DNA of 64,000 bases, from the NCBI GenBank assembly GCA_030704615.1, contig CM060733.1, positions 66,526,001-66,590,000 on the forward strand. Direction: 5' to 3'. The DNA is from Takakia lepidozioides. Its lineage: Eukaryota > Streptophyta > Takakiopsida > Takakiales > Takakiaceae. Below the pieces are notes generated by a model, which was not told the DNA's origin, did no database searches, and saw nothing but the letters and a program-made list of their open reading frames with translations. Positions 45,245 to 56,165 of this stretch are shown piece after piece. The first letter of the stretch is position 1, and each line of letters begins with the position of its first letter. The translations under genes were made by a program, and so were the position numbers.

Positions 45245-46530
45245 TGGCAGATAGACAGATTCCTCTCTGGCAGTCGACAATGCAGTGATCGCTCTGCTCA
45301 GAAATTTATGATTCTATTAAATTCGCAACGGCGCTCTTACTCCTCGTTGGGAAGTACTCCACCCCTACTTAGCCACAGATTACATGTTGCTCTCTTTCTG
45401 TATGAGCTACTCTCTATCTGTGAACACTTCTACTTTGATTGCGTTCTGCTGGAGACATCTACTGGACGCCATGGCGCAGGGCATACCACAAACACTCAAG
45501 GTTTTTTTTTAGTGTACCCTTGCTTGGATTATGATTTGTACATGCTTTAGAATTCAACACTGACATGGATAGCAACTGTGAAAACCTGCCACTCACCTGA
45601 TGCATCCTCACTAAGTGAGGGTCTTCACTTGTCTTGAATTATTGAAGCTTGCAGAGTCTGATTCATGCATAAGGGATTGCTGCTACCGCCTGAAGCTGCT
45701 GATACCAACTGTTGTTTCAAATCTGCCATCTTGCTGCCTCAAATCGGCTTCAAGTCTGCTCTAATGAGGATCACCTTCTTACTCCTTATCCTTGTTTTTG
45801 GTTCTTGATAACCACTTCTCTATGTTTTGGAGTTAAGACACACAAGGGACTTCATAGAAAACAAAATCTCTATTGAAGGCTCTGGCTGTTTTCAACAAAG
45901 GTACATGGCTGCGGCTATAGCTCTGGTAGCATGGAAACTAAGCTCTGAAATGAAACACCATGGCCTAGCTCTGATGGATCAGAAGATAGACCTTGTGATA
46001 ACAAACATTCTTCAAGGCTCTTATATCACCACTATTTCATTGCATGATAGGGGACAATGGTTTCTGAGTTCATTTCTTTAACTAGCAGAGCTTGTTATGA
46101 GGCCCTGGAATACCACTCCAGGCCCATATCTACTTGAGGGTACTCAGCCCTATGTTTTGTGTTGTTAGAAGTCTGGCTTATGACTTGGCACTGAAGCACC
46201 TTCAGACCTGGCCCCATCAGTATTTTGGTTTCAAGAACTGCTTGCTGGTAGATGTTGTGCGCTTCCTACCTTATACTATGGCAGAGTTTTGATCTTGAAG
46301 TCCTGGAATAACTATCCAGGCTTACATATGCCTGAAAAAACTCAGCCCCGTTTCTACTTTATGAATCTTGCATGTGTCTTGGCACTGACAGATCAGTTTC
46401 ATGCCTACACAGGATGCTGTTTTAGGAAGATGAATGACTCAAGAACTAGATTATGTAAGGCTTGACCCATGTCAACAACAAAAAATGAATGCTTTATGTC
46501 AACTTATGGTGCTTTCAGGATATGAATGAC
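45245..46530. repeat. Non-coding stretch with a diverged direct duplication
   Basis: No coding sequence recognised. 46094-46215 (GGCCCTGGAATACCACTCCAGGC, ACTCAGCCC, CTTGGCACTGA) recurs diverged at about 46288-46405, roughly 195 bp apart. Confidence 0.45.
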
Positions 46531-46537
46531 CAGGAAT

Positions 46538-46955
46538 CCCGCCCTCCCACCCTGTTTTTTCAGATACCCTGAAAAGTTATAAGATGTTCAAATGAGTTGG
46601 TAAAAGGGGTTGTTAGATGATGCCCTGTAAAGGGTTGCTTTGTCTTTCAATGACAATGACCTTAGTGGTCTTGTCCATGTCTTGACATGACATGTATATC
46701 TTCTCTTTCGTGCTGCTCACCAAAAAAAAAAACCAAAGAGGGAAAGAGGGGGTAGAAAAAGTTAATAAGAGAGAGGGAGAGAGTGGGAAGATATTCATGT
46801 CATGTCAAGACATGGACAAGACCAACTAGGGTCATTTGTCAATTAAAGACATAAACAGCCCATGACAGGGCACCATCTAACATTTCCAGTCTTGTCATAA
46901 CACACCAAGTGACACCACCCATTCAGTCATGATAAAACAGGGTGGGAGGGCGGGG
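46538..46955. mobile_element. Foldback/MITE-like hairpin element, about 418 bp
   Basis: The left arm starts CCCGCCCTCCCACCCTGTTTT and the right arm ends with its complement. Arms of about 170 bp pair imperfectly, including TGGTCTTGTCCATGTCTTG and GACATGACATG near the tips of the loop. The centre (about 46715-46780) is purine-rich with an A-run. Target duplication is unclear. No coding capacity. Confidence 0.75.
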
Positions 46956-47270
46956 TATGTTCATAATCAGATTCCTGTCATGTATCCAAGTGACCCTCTT
47001 GCACAATATAAGTCAGATTGCAGCCTCATATTATATCATCCATAGTTATCCATAAGATATGCACCATGCAAGATATCATGGGCATATAAGAACTTCTTGA
47101 TTTGGTACTATGGTTGTAGAAGAAGGGAAAGATTAAAGCTTCTAAGCTTAAATCACCATGGAAAGGACCTTATGTCATACAGAAGATGTATGATAACAAC
47201 ACAGCCATGTTACAAACCATTAACAAAGAGATGATGGGAAGAGTCAATGCCAATAAGTTGAAGGGATACA

Positions 47271-49523
47271 GTGGTATCCATGACAATCCATTGCGGCACG
47301 ATTTGCATGTTGAAACACAGAAACAGTCACGGGCTACACCGGCGATACCAATGGAGTATGGAGCACTTGTCATTAAGCCGAGTGTGTATGGCCAGGGCGG
47401 AAGGTACAGGTGTTTGCATAGCTATCACAGCCCACCACAGTGTCACACAGTCTATCACAACACATCACAGCATCACACAGCCTATCACAGCTCGTCACAG
47501 TCTGACACAGTCCATAGGGTTAGTGACAGGTGGATGCGGGTTAACGTCAGAAAAGTGGCCGGCGGGTGAAATGACAGCTTGGAAGTCAAACTCGGAGAAT
47601 GTGCCACGCAACACGTGGCCACTAGGCCGAAGCACACCGCGGTGCATATATTGCAAAAGTGGGTGTCATCATGCAAGAGGACAAACTGGGCCGTCAAAGT
47701 ACCTAACCGGTACAGCAGCCAAAACTATTTGTGGGCCCATTAATGCATTCAGGGCAAAAGTAACAGAACACTTCACGAGTACAGAAAATGGGGACTTTTG
47801 CCACATGTGCTGTCCTAGTGGACATTCCAGGTGGGAATGTCCACTGAGGGGTGTAAAATTAAGAAGTTACCCAAGGAGGCAACAACCAATCAGGAGCGAG
47901 AATTTTATGCAGGTGGTTCCCTCCAAGAAACAAGAACAAGAAATTAGCGGAAGAGTCGGGGTGACTCCGAATAACCAGTGTCTCGACGGGAGGGGCAATC
48001 AAAGCTCTAGCTTTGTAGCTATGGCGGATATTACAGATTATACGCTCGCTTTACTTCTTACGCAGTGGCGCAAGGATGGACGGGTTGAGAGTACATTCTC
48101 TCTCACTCGATACTTACAAGCCCCACAGGCTTACACGCACTTACCCATTCCATTTTGTGCCAACCATACTTTTATGCTCTACGCCTTGCAAGCTTTCTTA
48201 GAGCTATTTCAAACAAGGCCATCTTGTTTGTCTGGAATGAAGAGAATTTGGGAAATGGAGGATGTCAGGGTGAAGAGCACCACGATTCTGCAGAAGCAGA
48301 CAATTGCTACACCTCAGGTAGTGCAGCTGTGGAAGGAGTTGCGATTGGAGGGACTGCTACGCAAGGAATGGTCCTTGCATCATAGGGCGTTCATGATACA
48401 ATTCATTCAGAACTTTGAACCTCAGACGGGAGTTACACAAGTGAGGGGAGTAGATGTAGAGATTACTCCCCAATACTTGCAGCAATTGTTTGAATTGCCC
48501 TCAGGCCGTGTAAATGTCGATGAGCACAGGGCAAGATTGCAGATAGGCAATTTGTTCCAAGAAGGGAGTTTCTTTAAGACTCAGGGATACACTTGCACCA
48601 AGGCCGAGTACCCAGGGTTAAAAGAAGTTGGTCAGGTTCTGATCGTTCTGTTTGCCATGAAACAAAACCAACAATACCTTAGCAGATCATTCACGGAGGA
48701 GATACTGAAAGCCTTGAGGGGGGAAGATGTGGCTTGGGCGGACTTAATGTACAATGGTTTGGTGGAAGAGATGAAGCGGTTACAAGGCACTGCTGCTAAG
48801 TCTCCAATCGTTGTGACTGGCCCAGTGATTGCGCAAATTATTCTTGATTCTTGCATACTTGATGCGCAAGAACGTAAGGAGATGGGAGTGTTTGAGGCAG
48901 CAACTACTGCAATTGAGGAGCAGGGCTCTTCACATGGTGAAGGTGGATTGGAGGGGCGGCACCAGTCCAAGAGACAAAAGAGGGACACGACTATAGTGGC
49001 AAATCCACTAGCTTCAAGGAAACCGCGAAATGATGATGTTTCCATAGCTCTTGTGCAAGATGGGGAACAGCAGCACCGAGGGCTGTTATTACTGGAAGCA
49101 CAACCTTTGGAGAGGGAAGAAGAAGTCACTTTGATACCACAGCCATCACAGCCAGTTGACTCGGTTGTCTCAGAGGTCCCTCAGTTAGTACATGTTGTTG
49201 CACCAGAGCCTATTGCTCTGGAAGGAGAAGGGTTGGACATTCCCACTACAGAGCAGGTCGTGGCAGACATTGAGAAGGGTGACCTTCTCTATGAAAACTC
49301 TAGCTTGGTCAGGGAACCAGTGGTACCAGAGGTGCAGAGTTTGTCCAAGGAAATCCCTGCTGTGCATATAATACCCAAATCTTTGGCGGAGGTTCCAGAG
49401 GTAGAATGTCAAGGCATTGCAGCGCCTATGGAGAATGAGGTCGTTCAGGAAGAAGATCTTGTGGGAACGTGGCCTGAATGGTTGGTGAAACATCACAATA
49501 TGGAGGATCAGGGAGAACAGTAG
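47271..49523 (+). CDS. Copy C third coding block, first part (750 codons)
   Basis: Open from the minisatellite to TAG 49521-49523. It carries an intact CCHC knuckle (CHMCCPSGHSRWEC, about residues 178-191), preceded by a Cys/His cluster (CIYCKSGCHH). Next come ITDYTLALLLTQW, the plant-mobile-domain-like region (FIQNFEPQTGVTQVRGVDV, ITPQYLQQLFELPSGRVNV, FFKTQGYTCTKAEYPGLKEV, AQIILDSCILDAQERKEMGV), a basic patch KRQKRD and a Pro/Glu-rich linker. It ends at TAG TAA, where copy B has CAG CAA. The first ~50 residues are likely out-of-frame relative to the real protein. Copy C preserves this part best. Confidence 0.7.
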   Translation: MVSMTIHCGTICMLKHRNSHGLHRRYQWSMEHLSLSRVCMARAEGTGVCIAITAHHSVTQSITTHHSITQPITARHSLTQSIGLVTGGCGLTSEKWPAGEMTAWKSNSENVPRNTWPLGRSTPRCIYCKSGCHHARGQTGPSKYLTGTAAKTICGPINAFRAKVTEHFTSTENGDFCHMCCPSGHSRWECPLRGVKLRSYPRRQQPIRSENFMQVVPSKKQEQEISGRVGVTPNNQCLDGRGNQSSSFVAMADITDYTLALLLTQWRKDGRVESTFSLTRYLQAPQAYTHLPIPFCANHTFMLYALQAFLELFQTRPSCLSGMKRIWEMEDVRVKSTTILQKQTIATPQVVQLWKELRLEGLLRKEWSLHHRAFMIQFIQNFEPQTGVTQVRGVDVEITPQYLQQLFELPSGRVNVDEHRARLQIGNLFQEGSFFKTQGYTCTKAEYPGLKEVGQVLIVLFAMKQNQQYLSRSFTEEILKALRGEDVAWADLMYNGLVEEMKRLQGTAAKSPIVVTGPVIAQIILDSCILDAQERKEMGVFEAATTAIEEQGSSHGEGGLEGRHQSKRQKRDTTIVANPLASRKPRNDDVSIALVQDGEQQHRGLLLLEAQPLEREEEVTLIPQPSQPVDSVVSEVPQLVHVVAPEPIALEGEGLDIPTTEQVVADIEKGDLLYENSSLVREPVVPEVQSLSKEIPAVHIIPKSLAEVPEVECQGIAAPMENEVVQEEDLVGTWPEWLVKHHNMEDQGEQ

Positions 49524-49553
49524 TAAGTTCACCATGAAGATCCACAGCAGGCC

Positions 49554-50294
49554 ATGCTTATGAGTTCCATAAGCAGGACACTCAATTTGTTGGGCACTTA
49601 TGTGACATCCCATGTTCCATCTACACAATTGGCAGCTTTGAGGGAGGAACTCAAGCAAGAGTTTGAGGCTAGAATTGCCACTGAGTGTGCAAACAAGGTG
49701 GATGTGGAGGCCAACCTCAAATTGCAGAAAGAATTGGAGGACACCAAGGCTGCCCTGCAGCTAGCAAAGGGGAAGCTGATTGAAGCGGGTCTGGAGCAGG
49801 GGAAATTGCATGAAGTACATAAGCAACAGCTATACCAATTGCAGGTGCAGCATGAGGGCAAATTGCAGGAAGTGAAGGTGCTTCATACAGAGTTGGAGAC
49901 AGTTCATCAAAGAATGACCATACAATGTGCCACAGTAACAATTGCTCTGGAGCAAATTGCGTTAGAAGTTGACAGACAAGCAGAGAGATGTATGATGGCC
50001 GAAACTGAGACAGTAGAGCAGCGGAAAATTATTGCTGATCTGAAGGCTACTCTCCGTCGCAATGAGGATACTTTCCAACAGTACAGTCAGGTTGAGGCTG
50101 AGAAGGAAAGGTTCATCCTGCAGTTGCAGCAATCACTCACGGGCCACAATAATGAACTCTCTGTGGCTAACAAGGCTTGGAAGGAAGCCAATAATTTGGC
50201 TGCTGCCTATGCGGCCCTGGTTGAACCTCATGCGAAGCGCATGGAGGCTTTACAGCAGCAGTTAGATGTGTACAGACTCAAGGAGGAGCAGACT
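49554..50294 (+). CDS. Copy C third coding block, coiled-coil part
   Basis: After the TAG TAA pair, MLMSSISRTLNLLGTYV opens a second frame. It is a long Gln/Glu/Lys/Leu heptad region (REELKQEFEARIATECANKV, HKQQLYQLQVQHEGKLQEV), then KAWKEANNLAAAYAALVEPH. Sense homology stops at EEQTL at 50294, the left inversion breakpoint. Confidence 0.7.
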
Positions 50295-51519
50295 CTTCTT
50301 CTCTGCCATCTGGAGTGCGTAGTCCTCCGCCATGTCAAAAGGTTCCTCTGAAGAACCAGTAGTATCAGAATCATCTTTCCCCCGGAGGTGTTTTGGCGGC
50401 CGAACTTTAAGTGGCTCCTGCGGAATCCTGCGTGGCATACAATGTTGGCCCACCATGTCTGGAAGCTTAAACTGTACTACTTGTTGTAAACGCTTGCAAG
50501 CAAAATGAGTGAACTCCCTGAACTCCTTGGCCGTATAGGTGAGAGGTGTGCCAATGACTTTGGAACAGTGTAAGTATTTCCAAGCTTCATGTCCCTTATA
50601 GAAAATATCATCAGGGCCCAATTTTTCTTTGACCAAGTTGTTCCAAGCCAAATTAAACCATGAACGAAGCTGGGAATCCTTCTGCATCATGACTTTCGCA
50701 TCATAGAGATACATATGGGGTGGAACTGAAGGTAAGACCCAATGATCCCCACTGGAATAACTCAAAAATTGTGATTGCATCTTCTGCTGCTCAATGTGAT
50801 AACGTGCCATGAATTAATTCCTTCAGCATGGTGCTTGCCTCAGACCAGTACCTTGCAAAATGATGATCCTCAATGGGTCGATTGTTCGGAAGAACCTTTG
50901 TCCGAGTTGCCACTGGCAACCAAATGCGCATGATCTGGTAATAATGTGCCAAAGATTGTGGAGGACTGAATTCCTTCCAAGCCAAATCCATCACAATGGG
51001 AATTTGGTTGAAGGGCATAATCATAGCCCGATTGTACTCCCGCGCAGCAGGAGTCCTAGGTGGGTTGAAAGCAGCATCCCCCCAAACCTCAGACTATGGC
51101 TGCGCCATGTTATCAACAGCGTCAGCCACTTGCACAGCCACCTGCTGTAGAGGTTGTGATATTGCCGCCACTGTCCCTCCTACTGCTGGCAACTCTTGCA
51201 CCTCCTGTGATGAAGACTGGAAAATCAGAGTCCTGGCATGCAAATAAGTAGCCACCAGCTGCTCCTCAGGAACAAAAACTCTTTTGTTAATATTGGAACT
51301 CAGGTCATCCACTTGAGTTTGCAGGCCTTCCACATCATCCTGTAACTCCGCTATCCGACTATAGACATTGTCTATAGTAGTTGTGGCAATGTTCTGCACC
51401 TGCAATCTAAGATCATTCATCTCCCCCTGAGTGAGCTTCCGTGGTGCCTTCCCGTCTACCGGGCCCTGTGTTAACCATACTTGCATAAGATGATTATCCA
51501 CCAAGTCCTGTGTAGCACC
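50295..51519 (-). pseudogene. Inverted C-terminal part of the copy C third coding block
   Basis: Read on the minus strand, 51519 down to 50295 encodes VDNHLMQVWLTQGPVDGKAP, DNVYSRIAELQDDVEGLQTQ, MPFNQIPIVMDLAWKEF, YYQIMRIWLPVATRTKVLPN, HCMPRRIPQEPLK and YALQMAEKK. This is the segment that should follow EEQTL in the plus direction. The plus-strand sequence resumes at 51520 with the matching next part (SPMPERLPRYQP). Two or three minus-strand frames are needed, so it also has indels. Confidence 0.85.
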
Positions 51520-51716
51520 CCTATGCCTGAGAGGTTACCTCGTTATCAACCACAGGCAGGTTAGACATTTCCATTTGGTGCTCAATCACCTCCATCAGCC
51601 AGTGACAGGGCTCGAGCTTGCACACAGAGCCCTTCAAGAGACTCGCACCGTCAGAAGGGTGCTCGCTCACAAAGGTTTGCTGCTCCTAAGCAGTAAACCG
51701 TGAGGTCACGGCTTTT

Positions 51717-51733
51717 TGAGAGGGGGAGGGGTA
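51717..51733 (+). other. Polypurine tract of copy C
   Basis: GAGAGGGGGAGGGGTAA directly before the LTR TG. Confidence 0.8.
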
Positions 51734-52140
51734 ATGTTAGAGGTCTGTTTGGGACTTAGACGCTTTTACGGGTTCTGTGGGGTACCCTTAATTTTGCGCA
51801 GACTTACACATGGTAGACTTAGGCCACACAGGTTTAGGGGTGGTAGACAGGCTCACACAGTCAAGTCATGGGTTATCACAGCCCGACACAGCACGACACA
51901 GCCCGACACAGCTTTACACAGCCAGTCACAGTTCGGCACAGTCACAGCCCAACACAGTTTGGCACAGCCCGTCACAGCGCACAGAGGGAACGGTTTATCA
52001 TTAGCAGGGAACTACTGTGTGGGAACGACATCTGCAGAGGGAACGTGTTACTTCAGGGGTGACAGTTAGTTAGTTATGCGGTTGGAACAGCTTGCAGGTA
52101 GATTAGGCAGAGCAGCACCAGGTAGGGGATCACTTCACGG
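51734..52140 (+). repeat. 3' LTR of copy C, 5' part only
   Basis: TGTTAGAGGTC..., ACGGGTTCTGTGGGGTACCC, the CACAGCC minisatellite and GACAGTTAGTTAGTTA match copies A and B. Similarity ends at about 52140 (CACTTC), where other sequence joins. Confidence 0.8.
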
Positions 52141-52460
52141 GGAGTTTTTCTTGGTCACGCGCTGTACTTTGTCATTCACGGCTGCCCACCCCCCCCCCCC
52201 AATCCTCCACTACATATGTGTTTATATATTTTTTCTGATTTCATGCAGGGCAGACCTCGGGACCTGGAAATCGCATCTTGACTGCATTTGACTCCCTTGC
52301 TAGGGCTGCATGAGAGGTTGTCCTGGCTGTGCAGGGTCATGAAAATGAGGGAACTGTCCGTAAGGCTGGCCAGGTCCAGCAGACTGCCTTCAGCAGGCTG
52401 GCGAGAGGTCTCAGCAGACTGGCGGGGACTGTCAGCAGACTGGCCTGGAGTTAAACTAGC

Positions 52461-52760
52461 TGTTAGAATAAGACAGTTCTATATTTAAACCCTAAGATGT
52501 TTCTAGCTCATCCTCATAAGGCGTACGTTCATCCAAGCTACATCCTACATCCATTCATCCAAGCCGAATAAACAGGTGAGGTGGAATCCCACCTCCACAT
52601 GCCGTAATGCAGATACAAGTGTATTTTCTCTATCACACTTGTAAGTACAGTTAATTAAACCTCAACACAGTTTAGGGTTACCTTCTATGTGACCTGTTCT
52701 CCCGTTGTGCTGATGTCACACGAAGGGAGAATGGGTCCATACACCCTCTTCCATGCACTT
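52461..52760 (+). promoter_or_regulatory. LTR-like or promoter-like segment
   Basis: Starts TGTTAGAATAAGACAG, with CTATATTTAAACCC 20 bases on (TATA-like) and an AATAAA near 52567. Upstream are tandem CAGCAGACTGG words (52377-52446). The layout resembles a copia LTR, but no primer site or end was found. Confidence 0.3.
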
Positions 52761-54150
52761 CCATGGATGTCGAGACCCCTGTGCAGGGCCTGGCCGGGTC
52801 CCGTGCAGCGGAGCCCTCACTTTTGGTGAGGCGTTGGGAGTACGCGGGATCCCGTTCTCCATGGTTGACCTACACTAGCCAGTATTTTTCCTCCCATGAC
52901 TTGCTAAATAGGTTACCTTCTTCGACACATTCCGCGCATACATTTTGTGCATACAGAGTCTTCCGCTGCCATAGTTTTTTTTTGAGTTTCGCAGAGTAGC
53001 AGGTAGCAACAATGCAAGCTCTTCTTGAAGAGAGTTTTTTTACAAGAAACAGAGGATGTGTATTTTGCTTGCGATTCCATTTGTTCTGCTCGCTTTCGGG
53101 CTGCCACTGGAGTGTGTAGCCGTATGCAATCATCAAACGTGGTGGCTGAAGCAAGTTGCAATGTAGTGGCCACTGCAGAAGTCGCGGAAACCATTGTAGT
53201 GGAAGCCGACATCTCAAAGTTGAAATCCATAAATTTGGGCTGTGTGTGGAGGAGGGCGATCACATTCTGTACAACAGAAAGATGTGCCTACAGATACAAT
53301 CAAGCGCGGGAAAATACGGAAACTCGAAGGTGCGGGGAATAAGCCTTTTTTTTGTCACACGCGTGCAAAAGTGCCGGTGGAATCCACCAGACGGGTTTAG
53401 TTCCACGGTGGTGCATGGAAATGGGTGTGAATGGATGTGACCCATGGTCAATGGATACGACCCGCAGTCAAACCATTTTTGGATGACGTCATGTAACGGG
53501 AATGGGTTTACATCGAAGGTAACCCTTAGTCCAACCCTAAATTCTTTCAGATAGAAATAGGTTGGCGGTGATGCCTGGTGGGGTCCAATATCTGATGGGA
53601 GATCATGTGACTCTGTGTACACTGCCCTTACTGCCCCTCTCGACCAAATAGAAGAATACTTAAAACCTTCTCAATGAGTTTGTTGGCCCTACCTTTAGCA
53701 GGGACTATGCATTCGTTTGCATGGAAGCAGCTTAGGAGCTTATATCTTGAGTGGGTCCCAACTGGGCATTCTTTATGTTCCATATGTGCTCCATTGGTAA
53801 ATGAATGTAAGTTTATTTCTATGCATTGCACTTAGGTACCTTATATATTGAGTGGGTCTCAATTGAGCACATGTTCTTTATGTTCCATATATCTTCCATT
53901 GAATGGTGAGTTAGTACGCATTACATTGAAGGGCCTCTCATTTTACAATATTAGGGTCTTGAATGCAAGCGTGCGAGAAGGACGATGGGCCCGTCGTTGG
54001 AAGATGTTCCCTTAGGTGACTGTGATGCTGTAGCTCCTGTAGGCAAGTCCGGTTTAGCTTGTGCCTCGTTGACCTGCTCGGAAGGAAGCTGCCAAAGAGG
54101 TTCACACCAGGGCAGAGTGCCGTGAACAAGGGCGCCGAATTCACAAATCT
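52761..54150. other. No recognisable gene
   Basis: Short open stretches on both strands but no motif, no consistent splice pattern and no similarity to the rest of the window were seen. Confidence 0.4.
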
Positions 54151-54597
54151 TTGCAAGGAGCCTATGCTGCACGATTGTTGCTCAAGTTGCATTCCAGGGA
54201 AATAGCTCTCCAAATTCCATTTGCAAGTGCCAAGGAGCAGCTGCAAAGGGGAGAATCACTCAGCTGGGCTGTGCTTGGCATTCCACAATTCTCTGTGAGC
54301 CTTGAGTTGGGCATAGAGCTTGAAAGCTTTTTGGCGCCCAACAAACCAAGCCCCTTGCGGTTGTGGGAGCTGGTGAAAGACGGGTCGGCCATCCTGCTTG
54401 CTAATCTACAACCTAGGATTCCACCTGCTCTAACCCGGGACCGCACTTGGGAGGAAATCATTTCTGGCATTGCTTCTAACAATTTCCCGTGTTGTTCCAG
54501 TGATGTTGTTGTGTTTCTAGGAGTGTGTTTTGCCAAGAAAATGTTGGTTTGTGCAATCCTCCCTGCGCGGAGAGATATCCCACTCATACCCTCTTGA
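54151..54597 (+). CDS. Open reading frame of 148 codons, unknown
   Basis: Contains LHSREIALQIPFASAKEQLQ, LSWAVLGIPQFSVSLELG, FLAPNKPSPLRLWELVKDG and a hydrophobic VVVFLGVCFAKKMLV. A long antisense frame overlaps it (54806-54162), so the coding strand is uncertain. It could be an exon of a retroelement or host gene. No family recognised. Confidence 0.25.
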   Translation: MQGAYAARLLLKLHSREIALQIPFASAKEQLQRGESLSWAVLGIPQFSVSLELGIELESFLAPNKPSPLRLWELVKDGSAILLANLQPRIPPALTRDRTWEEIISGIASNNFPCCSSDVVVFLGVCFAKKMLVCAILPARRDIPLIPS

Positions 54598-55388
54598 TTA
54601 AGGAGAAGGTCATCCGGAGCATAGTCTGAGTCACTTTTTGGCTCAAGACCGAGAGGCAGGTGTGGCAGTCTCTGGGTGAAGGCGTGTACCTGCTGCACAA
54701 ACACCGCTACATAACCTCTCACTGTGTGGTAGGGTAGGAGACGATCATTTAGTGCTCCTTCGGACAGCGGAGGAGATGGAATGGACGCCGCTAGTGAGAG
54801 AAACAAAACTGAACGGGGAGAAACTTTTGGAGATTACAAACAGAAAGGCCCTGCGGCCAATGAAGAACCTACAGTTGATCATGTTGAAGATTTGTGTGAA
54901 TGTAGAATAATAGAAATTTTCAATTAAGCTTTTATTGTAAAAAAAATTAGTATATTTTTCCGTTGATATACTCTGCGATACCATCGATATTGCTGTAATA
55001 GAATAGTGTTCCTCGATATTTTGTGAACAGCCAAAAGACTGTCCGTGATTGGATAATAGGAAATTTGGATGGATGACTATTTTGGATGGATAGAAGAGGT
55101 TGGGCAGTTATAGAAGTTGTTGGAACAACTCTACTATTTATTTCGTTCATGTGAAGTAGATGTGTCAGATAAGCCAGAGAGCCGTGACCAAAGTAAAATG
55201 TTTGTGTGTAGGAGTTGTAGAATCTATGAGATAGAATCTTACATCAATGGTAGGGTAGATCGGCAATACTATTCTTATTGTTGTTGGGAGAAGTAAAGGA
55301 GGGAATTCAATCGAGTATTTTCTGTGTAAGTACCAGACTGATGGAATGATTTGTAACTGATGTATTGAATGTTTATCTTCTGTATGAG

Positions 55389-55680
55389 ATGGTGAGAATG
55401 TGCATTATTGGAGGAGATAAGAGTTCTGTGCGTGAATTAATCCATGGGTTACCAAGAGATGTATCGATTCTGATATTTAAGAGTCTATCTGTAATGATGC
55501 AGAATTAGTGCAACTAGAGTGTAAATAAAGCCTGGAAAAAAGGAGTTATCAGTTCTATATAAACATTGTCATCTGCAACGTAAGTGGATCCAGATGTGGT
55601 GTTGTCCTTTAGATGGATATCCAGAATATATGAAGGCACGAATCAAAGACTTTGGAGTAGGAAGACCTCAATTGAATTAA
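55389..55680 (+). pseudogene. Decayed F-box-like frame
   Basis: From ATG 55389: SSVRELIHGLPRDVSILIFK, stop at TAG 55506-55508. A one-base shift restores NDAELVQLEC and NKAWKKGVIS, so a frameshift broke the frame. It aligns with the F-box frame at 55717 (ELI..LP...S..IFK.L, then D.E...L...NK.W). It ends near TAA 55678-55680. Confidence 0.5.
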
Positions 55681-55716
55681 TCGAGAGAGATTAATAAAGA
55701 AGGAAAGGGAATTTGA

Positions 55717-56025
55717 ATGGAAAAGTCAAAGGATGAGGAAGTAAAAGAATCGTCCGAGTTGATTACTAATCTACCAGACAATCTGTCAATAGATATCTTT
55801 AAGAAGCTTTGTTGCAGTGACATGGAGATTATCCGATTACAACTTGTGAATAAGGGATGGTATAGGGAATTATCGATTATGTATAAAGAAGACTATTGGA
55901 GGAAAAATATAGTTGAGCAATGGTATTTAATTTCAGCCGATGGAGTAGAGTTAATAGAGGATGGAGAGAATATTTATGAAACCGGAAGAATGATGAATGT
56001 GTTAGATGAAGATGACTGGTGGTAA
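55717..56025 (+). CDS. F-box-like protein, 102 codons
   Basis: ATG 55717 (MEKSKDEEVKESS), then ELITNLPDNLSIDIFKKL, CSDMEIIRLQLVNKGWYREL: the F-box pattern LPxxLxxxIFxxL with the later V-N-K-x-W. A short acidic C-terminal half follows (YWRKNIVEQWYLIS, DEDDWW). F-box proteins link Skp1 to substrates in SCF ubiquitin ligases; there is no substrate-binding repeat here, so the role is open. It is a tandem relative of the decayed frame at 55389, and lies 140 bp upstream of a Ty3 primer site, so it may sit inside an LTR or leader. Confidence 0.55.
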   Translation: MEKSKDEEVKESSELITNLPDNLSIDIFKKLCCSDMEIIRLQLVNKGWYRELSIMYKEDYWRKNIVEQWYLISADGVELIEDGENIYETGRMMNVLDEDDWW

Positions 56026-56165
56026 AAGTCGATCCAAGGAAGAAATAGAGAGAGATAGAATAGTCTAGCATCGTTATTCACAATCGTATAGTGCTAATTT
56101 CCCTGCGAAAGAACCTCGAAACTAATTGATCCTTTTCCTGGGGTTGATTCTATTTTTATTCTACA

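Larger units (their letters stand above)
47097..52140 (+). mobile_element. Ty3/gypsy copy C, 5'-truncated, with internal inversion
   Basis: Homology to copy B starts at the integrase C-terminus (GATTTGGTACTATGG; KLKSPWKGPYVIQKMY) and runs through the third coding block, polypurine tract and part of the 3' LTR. A TAG replaces the Gln codon at about 47113. 50295-51519 is inverted. The LTR is cut at about 52140. Confidence 0.85.

Noticed and set aside
50295-51504. Separate minus-strand genes in copy C
   Set aside because: They are the inverted part of the third coding block, identified by matching copies B and D.
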